From an uncultured Flammeovirgaceae bacterium (GTDB lineage Bacteria; Bacteroidota; Bacteroidia; Cytophagales; Cyclobacteriaceae): a DNA stretch of 13,784 bases. This document shows, piece by piece, positions 1 through 6,240 of this stretch (position 1 is its first letter; each line of letters begins with the position of its first letter). Below the pieces are notes generated by a model. The model was not told where the DNA came from. It saw nothing but the letters and a program-made list of their open reading frames with translations, and did not search any database. The stretch is from contig CAMPJM010000045.1 in the NCBI GenBank assembly GCA_946886805.1, positions 1-13,784 of the forward strand, in the 5' to 3' direction. A program made the translations under genes and the position numbers.

Positions 1-2
1 TT

Positions 3-554
3 ATGAAAAAGTATTTTTATCTTTCTACCTTATTATTTTTAGCAATTACTTTAAAATCATGTGATTGGTTTGAAGATGTTTCTACCAAAGATGTAAAATT
101 TGAAACCGAAATAAGTGCTGATCTACATGTAAGTCAGGAAGATTCACAGATCATTTTGGAAGAGTTGACATTAGATCCTTTGTCTGACGAGGATTTTACT
201 CAATACAAAGAAGATATAAAAGAAATAGAAATTACTGATATTGGCTTTATAGTTAGCGAGGTAAATGCAACTTCGGGATCGCTAAGGTTTACTGGAAAAT
301 TAGAATATAGTGAAGGATCCGGGCCAAAAATAGTATTGGCTAATCTTAAAGATGTTGATTTGAACACTTTGGCAGCCCTGGGAGAAGAGCAAAGTTTCGG
401 TATCAGCAGTGAACACATAAGCAATATTGTAAGAATATTTAAAAGTCAAAATAGCCTTACGCTATATTTAAGTGGTGAGCTTAGTGAACTTCCTGCGGAT
501 TTTGATATGGAAATTATTGCACATGTAAATGCAACGGCAGAAGTAGGCATCTAA
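3..554 (+). CDS. Putative lipoprotein of unknown function
   Basis: I do not recognise the family. The 183-residue product begins with a lipoprotein signal: basic MKK, a hydrophobic stretch at residues 5-17, and a lipobox-like LKSC with the acylated cysteine at residue 20. The mature part is acidic, predicted mostly beta-strand, with no cysteine after C20 and no visible catalytic motif. It is probably anchored in the outer or inner membrane, facing the periplasm or the surface. The ATG lies at the window edge, so the upstream region is unseen; the signal peptide supports this start, but a longer form cannot be excluded. It ends with TAA, directly followed by a heptamer array and a hairpin terminator, and converges on menF. 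The lipoprotein call is fairly sure; the function is unknown. Confidence 0.8.
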   Translation: MKKYFYLSTLLFLAITLKSCDWFEDVSTKDVKFETEISADLHVSQEDSQIILEELTLDPLSDEDFTQYKEDIKEIEITDIGFIVSEVNATSGSLRFTGKLEYSEGSGPKIVLANLKDVDLNTLAALGEEQSFGISSEHISNIVRIFKSQNSLTLYLSGELSELPADFDMEIIAHVNATAEVGI

Positions 555-561
555 GAAAATC

Positions 562-596
562 AAATTACGAATTTCAAATTATAAATTACGAATTAC
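562..596. repeat. Degenerate heptamer array (RAATTAC type)
   Basis: Five consecutive 7-bp units in exact register: AAATTAC, GAATTTC, AAATTAT, AAATTAC, GAATTAC. The 12-mer AAATTACGAATT occurs twice, 21 bp (3 x 7) apart. The seven bases before the array (555-561, GAAAATC) may be a worn sixth unit, which would start right after the stop codon at 554. The array runs straight into the terminator hairpin at 595. Confidence 0.75.
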
Positions 597-639
597 AATA
601 CTTACCCCATAAGCTTTCTGGGATAAGTATTGTTTTTTT
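595..639 (+). terminator. Rho-independent terminator after the lipoprotein gene
   Basis: Arms 595-609 and 619-633 form a 15-bp stem with a single C605/A623 mismatch and a 9-nt loop (610-618). A run of seven T (633-639) follows at once. Placed 41 nt after the stop codon, this is a textbook intrinsic terminator for the plus-strand gene. Read from the minus strand, the mismatch becomes a G-U wobble, so the hairpin is fully paired there. No U-run follows on that side, so a role in ending menI-menF transcripts is only possible. Confidence 0.88.
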
Positions 640-716
640 GCTCTTCTTCTTCTTCTTTTGGTTTTGTCTGTCCTGTCCAGAAGTGGTTGGGACTCGTCCA
701 GATTAAGTGTTTTTGC

Positions 717-1958
717 CTATTTTTGAATGACATTTAAAAGTGTTTCGCACTTTAACTCAGTTTCCATCCACTCTTTCTCGGGATTCGAACAAGAAGTTAC
801 CCCAGCCCCCGCATATATAGCCGCTTGCTTATCTAAAATTTGCATGCACCGAAGATTTACAAAAATATCGCTCGCTTCGTCTATATTTACCGGTCCTAAA
901 TAGCCACTAAATAATTGCCTTTCGAATTTTTCGTTCTTTTGAATAAATTCCAAAGAAGCTTCTCGCGGCATCCCCGAAACCGCCGACGTGGGGTGAAGTA
1001 ATTCAAGCATAATAGACGGGAGCTCTGGAAATTCCATTGCCTTTGTGTCGACCGAATAGTCTGTTTTTAAATGTATTACATTGCCTGCTAATATGGTTTT
1101 AGGGCCTCTTTCCTCATATTCCCTTAAGCGGATCTTTTTAAAGCAATTGATGATGTACCTGCTAACCAATGCCTGTTCTTCGATTTCTTTTTGTGTCCAG
1201 GATGCCTGCGCAATAATGTCCTTTGGAGACGATAAGCTTTCAGGAGCCTTTTGAGTGCCGGCCAGAGCAACTGTTTTAAAGATACCTTCTTTGCTCATGC
1301 TCACAAGAATTTCCGGCGAAGAACCTAGCCAGGTTCCTAAAGATGGTGTGCCAATCATTGATACCAGCGTATTCGAATATGCTTTGCATAAATTATAAAA
1401 ACAATCTATCAGATTGAAATCGTCGGGAAGCTCTATTGTTTTAACTTTAGAAGGGACAAGCTTTTCAAAGTTGCCTTCGTCAATCTGACTTATTGCTAAA
1501 TTCACCAGTGATATAAAATCACTTTTTTGTGAAGGGATTATTCGGCCATTGGAATTATAGTGCGTGTATTTGGCTACACCTTTTCTGTGAAGGCTAACGA
1601 CCGCCCTTTCAAAGTCTTCGGTTTGCAAATCTTGCGCTCCTTCCACGAAGGGGCAGGAATTAATGGTATTGTCTTTTATTACATAGTAAAGATCCGCTTT
1701 TATGAAAGTGGTCTTGCTATTATCTTTATTTAAAAAGGGACTTACCAGAAATCCTGGAGATAATGTATGAATGTCTGGTTTGATGATTTTTTCTAATCCT
1801 GAACAATCAGCTACAAAATGAATTTTTGAGTCATTGGGGCGTCTCCAAATTGCATAGGAATAAAGATTTTGAACCGCTACTTGAATAAATAACTTTAATA
1901 TTTGGTCTGCTTTTAAACCTTCCAAGCCTTCTATACCCTTCGTTATTAAGTTTTCCAT
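717..1958 (-). CDS. menF: Isochorismate synthase (menaquinone biosynthesis)
   Basis: Converts chorismate to isochorismate, the committed step from the shikimate pathway into menaquinone. The 413-residue product is a full-length chorismate-binding enzyme. Visible motifs: FEKLVPSK near 165-172 with the lysine expected to act as general base; GSSPEIL (212-218) and ALAGT (231-235); EEQALVSRYI (260-269); LHPTSAVSG (321-329); FERQLFSGYLGPV (346-358); YAGAGVTSCSNPEKEWMETE (382-401) with the acidic Mg-binding residues. I chose the ATG at 1958; the same frame could begin one codon earlier at a TTG. It follows menI with 7 nt between stop and start, so the two are almost surely one transcript. No menD, menB or other menaquinone gene follows; the operon ends here. 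EntC/DhbC-type siderophore synthases share the fold, but the MenI partner favours menaquinone. Confidence 0.93.
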   Translation of the reverse strand: MENLITKGIEGLEGLKADQILKLFIQVAVQNLYSYAIWRRPNDSKIHFVADCSGLEKIIKPDIHTLSPGFLVSPFLNKDNSKTTFIKADLYYVIKDNTINSCPFVEGAQDLQTEDFERAVVSLHRKGVAKYTHYNSNGRIIPSQKSDFISLVNLAISQIDEGNFEKLVPSKVKTIELPDDFNLIDCFYNLCKAYSNTLVSMIGTPSLGTWLGSSPEILVSMSKEGIFKTVALAGTQKAPESLSSPKDIIAQASWTQKEIEEQALVSRYIINCFKKIRLREYEERGPKTILAGNVIHLKTDYSVDTKAMEFPELPSIMLELLHPTSAVSGMPREASLEFIQKNEKFERQLFSGYLGPVNIDEASDIFVNLRCMQILDKQAAIYAGAGVTSCSNPEKEWMETELKCETLLNVIQK

Positions 1959-1965
1959 CAAATAT

Positions 1966-2382
1966 TTAACGTGCTATTACGGCCATGGTTAATCTACTGA
2001 TACAAATTAATTGATCCTTTTGATCACGAATTAAAATCTCCCATACCTGAGTGGTCCTGCCTATATGGATGGCTTTTGTTGTTCCGGTAACAAAGCCCTC
2101 TTTTACACTTTTTAAATGATTGGCGTTTATATCTAACCCCACACAATAGTACTTGGAAGAGTCGACTGAACAATTTGCCGCAATACTACCCAAAGTCTCT
2201 GCCAATACTACTGATGCACCGCCATGGAGCAAGCCCATGGGTTGTTTTGTTCTATGGTCCACAGGCATAACGGCCGTTATACTTTCAGCTCCGATTGAAG
2301 CAAATTCAATCCCTAAGTGTTCAACCATTGAATTTCGGCTCATGGATTTGAGGTCTTCAAGCGTTATGTCTGTGTTAATCAT
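1966..2382 (-). CDS. menI: 1,4-dihydroxy-2-naphthoyl-CoA thioesterase (hotdog fold)
   Basis: Predicted to hydrolyse 1,4-dihydroxy-2-naphthoyl-CoA (DHNA-CoA) to DHNA in menaquinone biosynthesis. The 138-residue length is typical of single-domain PaaI/YdiI hotdog thioesterases. The core GLLHGGASVVLAETLGS (50-66) carries the HGG loop (53-55) and the catalytic acid Glu62, matching Glu63 of E. coli MenI (YdiI). VGLDINANHLKSVKEG (81-96) and the C-terminal SRLTMAV also match YdiI closely, as I recall that sequence. It is the first gene of the menI-menF pair and is divergent from the phosphatase gene at 2518. A relaxed acyl-CoA or enterobactin proofreading thioesterase has the same fold, but the menF neighbour settles the choice. 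Confidence 0.87.
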   Translation of the reverse strand: MINTDITLEDLKSMSRNSMVEHLGIEFASIGAESITAVMPVDHRTKQPMGLLHGGASVVLAETLGSIAANCSVDSSKYYCVGLDINANHLKSVKEGFVTGTTKAIHIGRTTQVWEILIRDQKDQLICISRLTMAVIAR

Positions 2383-2396
2383 AATTTTTATTTGCT

Positions 2397-2404
2397 CAAA
2401 TTTA
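2397..2404 (-). promoter_or_regulatory. Candidate -7 box for menI-menF
   Basis: On the minus strand this reads TAAATTTG, a full match to the Bacteroidota -7 consensus TAnnTTTG, 15 nt before the menI start. No good -33 TTG is found about 20 nt upstream, and such words are common in AT-rich DNA, so this is tentative. It would give a leader of fewer than 10 nt. Confidence 0.3.
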
Positions 2405-2474
2405 TCAATATAACCTCAGAGTTGGGTGAAATAACTTATAAAAAATAAAGTGTGCGGTTCACAATAATCCAGCC

Positions 2475-2482
2475 TAAATTTG
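2475..2482 (+). promoter_or_regulatory. Candidate -7 box for the histidine phosphatase gene
   Basis: TAAATTTG, identical to the candidate box on the opposite strand of the same divergent spacer. It would place transcription start near 2489 and give a leader of about 30 nt before the TTG start at 2518. No convincing -33 element is visible. Confidence 0.33.
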
Positions 2483-2517
2483 TGGATGAATTTATACTAA
2501 CTTAAACCGAAAATCTT

Positions 2518-3162
2518 TTGAACAATAAACATATTTATCTCATCAGACATGGGCAAACTGATTATAACCTAAATGGAATTGTCCAGGGCAGTGGGGTTGA
2601 TACTTCATTAAATGCAACGGGTAGAATGCAAGCCCAGGCATTTTACGAAACTTATAAAGACATACCTTTTGACAAAATTTATGCTTCTGCTCTAAAGAGG
2701 ACCGTGGAAACTATTAGCCCTTTTCTTGAGAAAGGAATTCCAATGCAACAATTGGAAGGATTAAACGAATTTAGCTGGGGATGCAAAGAAGGTCTTTCTT
2801 TGACAGATGAAAATCATCATCAGGAATACTTAAGGGTGACAACAGATTGGCAAAATGGGATTTATCAAACTTGTATAGAAGGAGGGGAAAACCCGCTTCA
2901 GGTGCAGGCAAGGCAGCTAAAAGCATTTGAAATAATAATGGCCAACAGCAATGAAGAGACAATTCTTATTTGCATGCATGGCCGGGCCATGAGGTTATTG
3001 CTTTGCACATTGTTGAATTACGATATCTCTTGTATGGATACCTTTGCTCATAACAATACAGGATTGTACCGTTTGGTGTACACAGGTTCAATGTATCAGG
3101 TATTATCTTTTAACGATTTGACGCACCTTAACACGGATGTAAAAGATTTTCTTAACAAATGA
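2518..3162 (+). CDS. Histidine phosphatase superfamily protein (phosphoglycerate mutase-like)
   Basis: A cytoplasmic branch-1 histidine phosphatase that works through a phosphohistidine intermediate. The 214 residues show IYLIRHGQTDYN (6-17) with the phosphorylated His11; SALKRTVET (57-65) with the phosphate-pocket Arg61; NEFSWGCKEG (83-92) with the acid Glu84; and CMHGRAM (152-158) with the second histidine His154. The substrate cannot be told: relatives include GpmB/PhoE-type broad phosphatases and CobC. The start is a TTG at 2518. An in-frame TAA lies at 2503-2505, no ATG or GTG falls between, and RHG must sit about ten residues from the N-terminus, so TTG is the only sensible start. The gene stands alone, divergent from menI. 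Confidence 0.88.
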   Translation: MNNKHIYLIRHGQTDYNLNGIVQGSGVDTSLNATGRMQAQAFYETYKDIPFDKIYASALKRTVETISPFLEKGIPMQQLEGLNEFSWGCKEGLSLTDENHHQEYLRVTTDWQNGIYQTCIEGGENPLQVQARQLKAFEIIMANSNEETILICMHGRAMRLLLCTLLNYDISCMDTFAHNNTGLYRLVYTGSMYQVLSFNDLTHLNTDVKDFLNK

Positions 3163-3271
3163 TGCTCCTTTAACCCGGTTGTCGCATCCGGGGCTTCTCG
3201 GAAATAATTTACGTGGCATCAAAACATTCTGACCTCTTAAAGGATTATAAGAGAATATAAATTAAACTTTT

Positions 3272-3679
3272 ATGGCTCAAAATACACCAATGGAATTTAA
3301 TGATAGAGAAATTCTGATTTTATATAAACCTAAAGAGAAAAAGGATCATAACACTTATGTGTTAGCAAAGCAAATATCCGAACATATCAAAGAGATAGAT
3401 GTGTTGAAAGACAAAATTACGCCAACCCAGCTTAAGGAGATCATTGATAAATTAGGAGTAGGAGTGGACGATATTATCGAAAGAGAATCGGAAATATACA
3501 ATAAAATGTACAAGGACAAAGCTTTTGATGAAGCAGGGTGGATTGATGTTTTAGTGCAAAACCCCGATTTGTTAAAAACCCCCATTGTTTTTAAAGGAAG
3601 AAAAGGTGTGGTAATTCAAACGCCATCAAACGTACTAAGTCTTGATGAGGAGCCTAGTTCAAAAAAGGTGAATAAATAA
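3272..3679 (+). CDS. ArsC/Spx-like thioredoxin-fold protein without catalytic cysteine
   Basis: The 135-residue product has the outline of the ArsC family: a first strand REILILYKP (12-20), a helix, a DVLKDKITPTQLKEII segment (43-58), and a C-terminal block NPDLLKTPIVFKGRKGVVI (97-115) that lines up with the family's 'hPxLikRPivv' region. The usual CxxS/CxxC site after the first strand is replaced by KPKEKKDH, and the protein has no cysteine at all. The conserved arginine of the 'RPI' motif is Thr103. It therefore cannot be a thiol arsenate reductase. Similar degenerate ArsC-like proteins occur in Bacteroidota as I recall, with unknown role. No arsenic-resistance or stress regulator genes lie nearby. 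The start is the first ATG; Met7 is an alternative. Confidence 0.7.
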   Translation: MAQNTPMEFNDREILILYKPKEKKDHNTYVLAKQISEHIKEIDVLKDKITPTQLKEIIDKLGVGVDDIIERESEIYNKMYKDKAFDEAGWIDVLVQNPDLLKTPIVFKGRKGVVIQTPSNVLSLDEEPSSKKVNK

Positions 3680-3753
3680 TATCGAAGAGAAAACCAATTA
3701 GAGCTAATATTTAGAGATTTGCAGAATATAACAAAAGTGCATGTCACCCGCTG

Positions 3754-3864
3754 GCGGGGCCTGTCAATGCTATTAAGTTAAGGCGATTTATCCTTCTCTC
3801 TTTAGGAGAAGGATCGAGGATGAGGTGTTTTAAAAGCTTAACTTAATAGCATTGCGGGACCTGT
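3754..3864. repeat. Nested palindromic, MITE/REP-like element
   Basis: Perfect 18-bp inverted repeats at 3765-3782 and 3837-3854 enclose 54 bp. Inside is a perfect 9-bp hairpin (3790-3798 with 3806-3814, 7-nt loop, CTTCTC/GAGAAG type). The outer ends carry a near-perfect direct repeat, GCGGGGCCTGT at 3754-3764 and GCGGGACCTGT at 3854-3864 (10 of 11 identical). A small CCCG/CGGG hairpin lies just upstream (3747-3758). There is no open reading frame. It fills the spacer between two convergent genes and may help separate their transcripts, but no U-run follows either arm. A non-autonomous mobile element or an extragenic palindrome family fits best. Confidence 0.7.
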
Positions 3865-3902
3865 TAGACGATGACAAGATTCTTTAAATGTATTCTCTCC
3901 AT

Positions 3903-5444
3903 TTACTGCTCGTGATCATCGTTTTTTAGCTTTTGAAGGGCTGCTTTTGCTTTGTGATCTATACTATTTTTGTACTCATGATTTTTATAGGACAAGGCTT
4001 TTTCAAAATAGAAAACAGCTTTTGTCCTTTGCTTTTTTTGGGCGTGAATATAGCCCAGATGCAATGCTGCATTCGGAGCAAAATACCATTCGTTCTTACC
4101 GGATTTATCTATGGTGTTTAAGTAAAATTTTATAGCCTTATCTGCCATTCCTTGTTTGTCGAACAATCTTGCTTTTCTATAAATAAATTCAACCTGGTCT
4201 TTGTATGCCGGGAAATCCTCGTCTTTATGTACATTGATTAAACTATCAGCTCTTTCATAAAAACCTCCATCTGTAGCTAGTCTTATTTTTAAGATCTCCT
4301 TATTTGGGTAATCTCCACTAGCAATTCGTTTGGCGGCATATTTATCGGCTTCGGCTATGGTTGTACCAATGTTCTTTGCTTTGTCAATATAGTAGCTGGC
4401 CCATTTGTTATCCCCCAACAAGTAATTTGATATAAATAATTTATAGTAAGCGTCTTTTACAAAGTTTTGTCCTTTGTAGTGCAGCAGAAAGGAGGCGTAT
4501 TGAGAAGAGGCTTCATTGTAGAGACCCTTTTGGAGCATTATTTCTCCTTGTAAATATGCCGTGAAAGCAATTAGAATGTACCCAGGGTCTAAATCATTGG
4601 TGTTTTTTAAAACTTTGAGGGCGTTTTCAGCCTGGTTGTTTTTCAACAACGTCATCCCCAAAAGGTATTTTATTAGCTTATTATCAGGGTTTCTTGCTGA
4701 TAATTCTTGCAGATCATCTATTGCAATTGCTGCACTTTCCAACAAATATGCTTTTATAAGGCTCAGCAGGATGGTGCTTTCAAGAGAGAAAAAATTTTCG
4801 TTTTGTGAAATTGAAGTCAGTTGAGTCAACCCTGTCTCAGTTTTGCCATTCATAGAGAAGAGGTTCAAAACCCACTGATACTTTTGGGGTACAGTTCCCA
4901 GGATCACGTTAAAAACGCCCAAGGTTTTGTTATTAGGTGAAAACGCTGGAAATGTTTCGGCATTTTCCTTTACAGCCTTATACGATTGATTGATGTTCCA
5001 AATGGCATTTAGCTCGTCACCGAATTTGAGCTTTACAAAAGCCCACTGAAGCTTGATTTCTGCCTCACAAAATTTTTTATAAGGATCCGAATCGGGAAGA
5101 TCAGCAATTAAGTTTAAGCGATCTTTCTCTAAATATTTTATTTTGTTATAAAGCTCAACGTCCTCTGTAAGCAAAAGCTCCAGTATATCGGCGAGGTTTA
5201 ATGCATATATTTCTAGTGGCAGAGCGGGCTGTTTGTTATGCTTTAAGTTTTGCTGAATATCTTTTTTCCCTTCATTGATCTTCAGTTTTAATATTTTTTG
5301 ATAAGCATTATAAACTTCCTTTTTTTCAGCAGTAGACTGAGGGTAGGCTTTTGAGGAAGCAAGCAGGTAAAATATAGCAATAAAAAAGAGGTAAGCATAT
5401 TTGCTCACCTCTTTTTTATTATAATTAGTATGCTTCACAAGCAT
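3903..5444 (-). CDS. Secreted tetratricopeptide-repeat protein
   Basis: The 513-residue product has an N-terminal hydrophobic signal (about 16-33, ending AYPQ) and so is probably exported to the periplasm or outer membrane. TPR-like helix pairs can be read at about 257-288, 292-325, 417-448 and 455-488, the last including ALHLGYIHAQKKQRTKAVFY. An earlier block, GVFNVILGTVPQKYQWVLNL (176-195) followed by GKTETGLTQL (200-209), recalls the central motif of IML2/TTC39-type TPR proteins. There is no enzymatic motif, so a scaffold or protein-protein role is likely. It is the last gene of a three-gene minus-strand operon, 14 nt after the zinc-ribbon gene. The start is uncertain: the ATG at 5444 gives an extended n-region, and a GTG at residue 13 would give a more typical signal peptide. 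Confidence 0.75.
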   Translation of the reverse strand: MLVKHTNYNKKEVSKYAYLFFIAIFYLLASSKAYPQSTAEKKEVYNAYQKILKLKINEGKKDIQQNLKHNKQPALPLEIYALNLADILELLLTEDVELYNKIKYLEKDRLNLIADLPDSDPYKKFCEAEIKLQWAFVKLKFGDELNAIWNINQSYKAVKENAETFPAFSPNNKTLGVFNVILGTVPQKYQWVLNLFSMNGKTETGLTQLTSISQNENFFSLESTILLSLIKAYLLESAAIAIDDLQELSARNPDNKLIKYLLGMTLLKNNQAENALKVLKNTNDLDPGYILIAFTAYLQGEIMLQKGLYNEASSQYASFLLHYKGQNFVKDAYYKLFISNYLLGDNKWASYYIDKAKNIGTTIAEADKYAAKRIASGDYPNKEILKIRLATDGGFYERADSLINVHKDEDFPAYKDQVEFIYRKARLFDKQGMADKAIKFYLNTIDKSGKNEWYFAPNAALHLGYIHAQKKQRTKAVFYFEKALSYKNHEYKNSIDHKAKAALQKLKNDDHEQ

Positions 5445-5458
5445 AAAATGTTTTCTGT

Positions 5459-6235
5459 TTATTTGCTTTTCGCAGTCGTTTTTTTCTTCTTTTTGTCGTC
5501 TTCTTCAATAATTTCATCATCAACTCCTGCGAAAATTCTACCGCAATGTTCACAAACAATTATTTTTTTTCTTTCTCTAATGTCTGCTTGTCTTTGGGGA
5601 GGAACAATGTTAAAACAACCACCGCAGGCCCCTCTTTGCACAGGCACAACGGCTAAACCATTCAAAGCATTGTTGCGTATTTTTGTGTAGGATTTATAAA
5701 GCCTTTCATCTATTAATTTAGCAGCCTTTTCTCTATTTTCCATTAGGCTTTTTTCTTCATCCTCGCTTTCGGATGTAATAATGTCCAACTCTTTTGACTT
5801 GCTGTCAAGATCTTTTTTTCTTTCCTGAGCTTGTTCCGAGGTAGATTCTATCTCCGCTTTTTTGTTATCTATTTTGGCATAAGCCTCTTTAATTCTTTTC
5901 TCAGAGATTTGAATTTCCAGTGCCTGAAGTTCCATCTCCTTCGTAATAGCATCGTACTCTCTATTATTACGAACATTCATTTGCTGCTCTTCATACTTCT
6001 TGATGAGTTTTTCAGCGTCTTTTATAGCAACTTTGTTATTTTGAATCTCCGTTTCCAGGTTTTCTTGTTCCTGGTTGTATTTTTCTATCCTGGTCTGATA
6101 CCCGGCGATCTCATCTTCCAGATCGAGGACTTCTTCAGGAAGTGCCCCTCTTACTTTTTTAATTGAATCTAGCTCTGAATCGATTGATTGAAGTTTTAAT
6201 AAAGCGTCAAGTTTTTGTGCTACGGTGCTTTCCAT
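5459..6235 (-). CDS. Coiled-coil protein with C-terminal C4 zinc ribbon
   Basis: A 258-residue protein of the zf-RING_7/C4-type zinc ribbon family (the bacterial DUF164-like group). Residues about 10-175 are charged heptad-rich helix, predicted as a long antiparallel coiled-coil hairpin. Near the C-terminus, CGGC (204-207) and CEHC (228-231) form a four-cysteine zinc site, followed by an acidic patch and a lysine-rich tail. The NNREYDAITKE segment (90-100) is typical of the family. The structure recalls nucleic-acid or protein-binding adaptors, but the function is not established. It begins 5 nt after the Nif3-like gene; this neighbour pair is common in Bacteroidota as I recall, suggesting the two proteins work together. 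It is cytoplasmic, with no signal peptide. Confidence 0.87.
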   Translation of the reverse strand: MESTVAQKLDALLKLQSIDSELDSIKKVRGALPEEVLDLEDEIAGYQTRIEKYNQEQENLETEIQNNKVAIKDAEKLIKKYEEQQMNVRNNREYDAITKEMELQALEIQISEKRIKEAYAKIDNKKAEIESTSEQAQERKKDLDSKSKELDIITSESEDEEKSLMENREKAAKLIDERLYKSYTKIRNNALNGLAVVPVQRGACGGCFNIVPPQRQADIRERKKIIVCEHCGRIFAGVDDEIIEEDDKKKKKTTAKSK

Positions 6236-6240
6236 GTATT

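Noticed and set aside
643..657. (CTT)5 microsatellite after the terminator
   Set aside because: Short and non-coding, with no start codon or promoter spacing depending on it; likely simple slippage.
3174..3192. CCCGG/CCGGG hairpin after the phosphatase gene as a terminator
   Set aside because: Only 5 bp of stem with a 9-nt loop and no following T-run.
3265..3679. Arsenate reductase (arsC) annotation
   Set aside because: The product has no cysteine, so the thiol chemistry of ArsC is impossible; named only as ArsC-like.
3765..3854. CRISPR repeat or bidirectional intrinsic terminator
   Set aside because: There is a single inverted pair with no repeated unit/spacer structure, and no U-run follows either arm.
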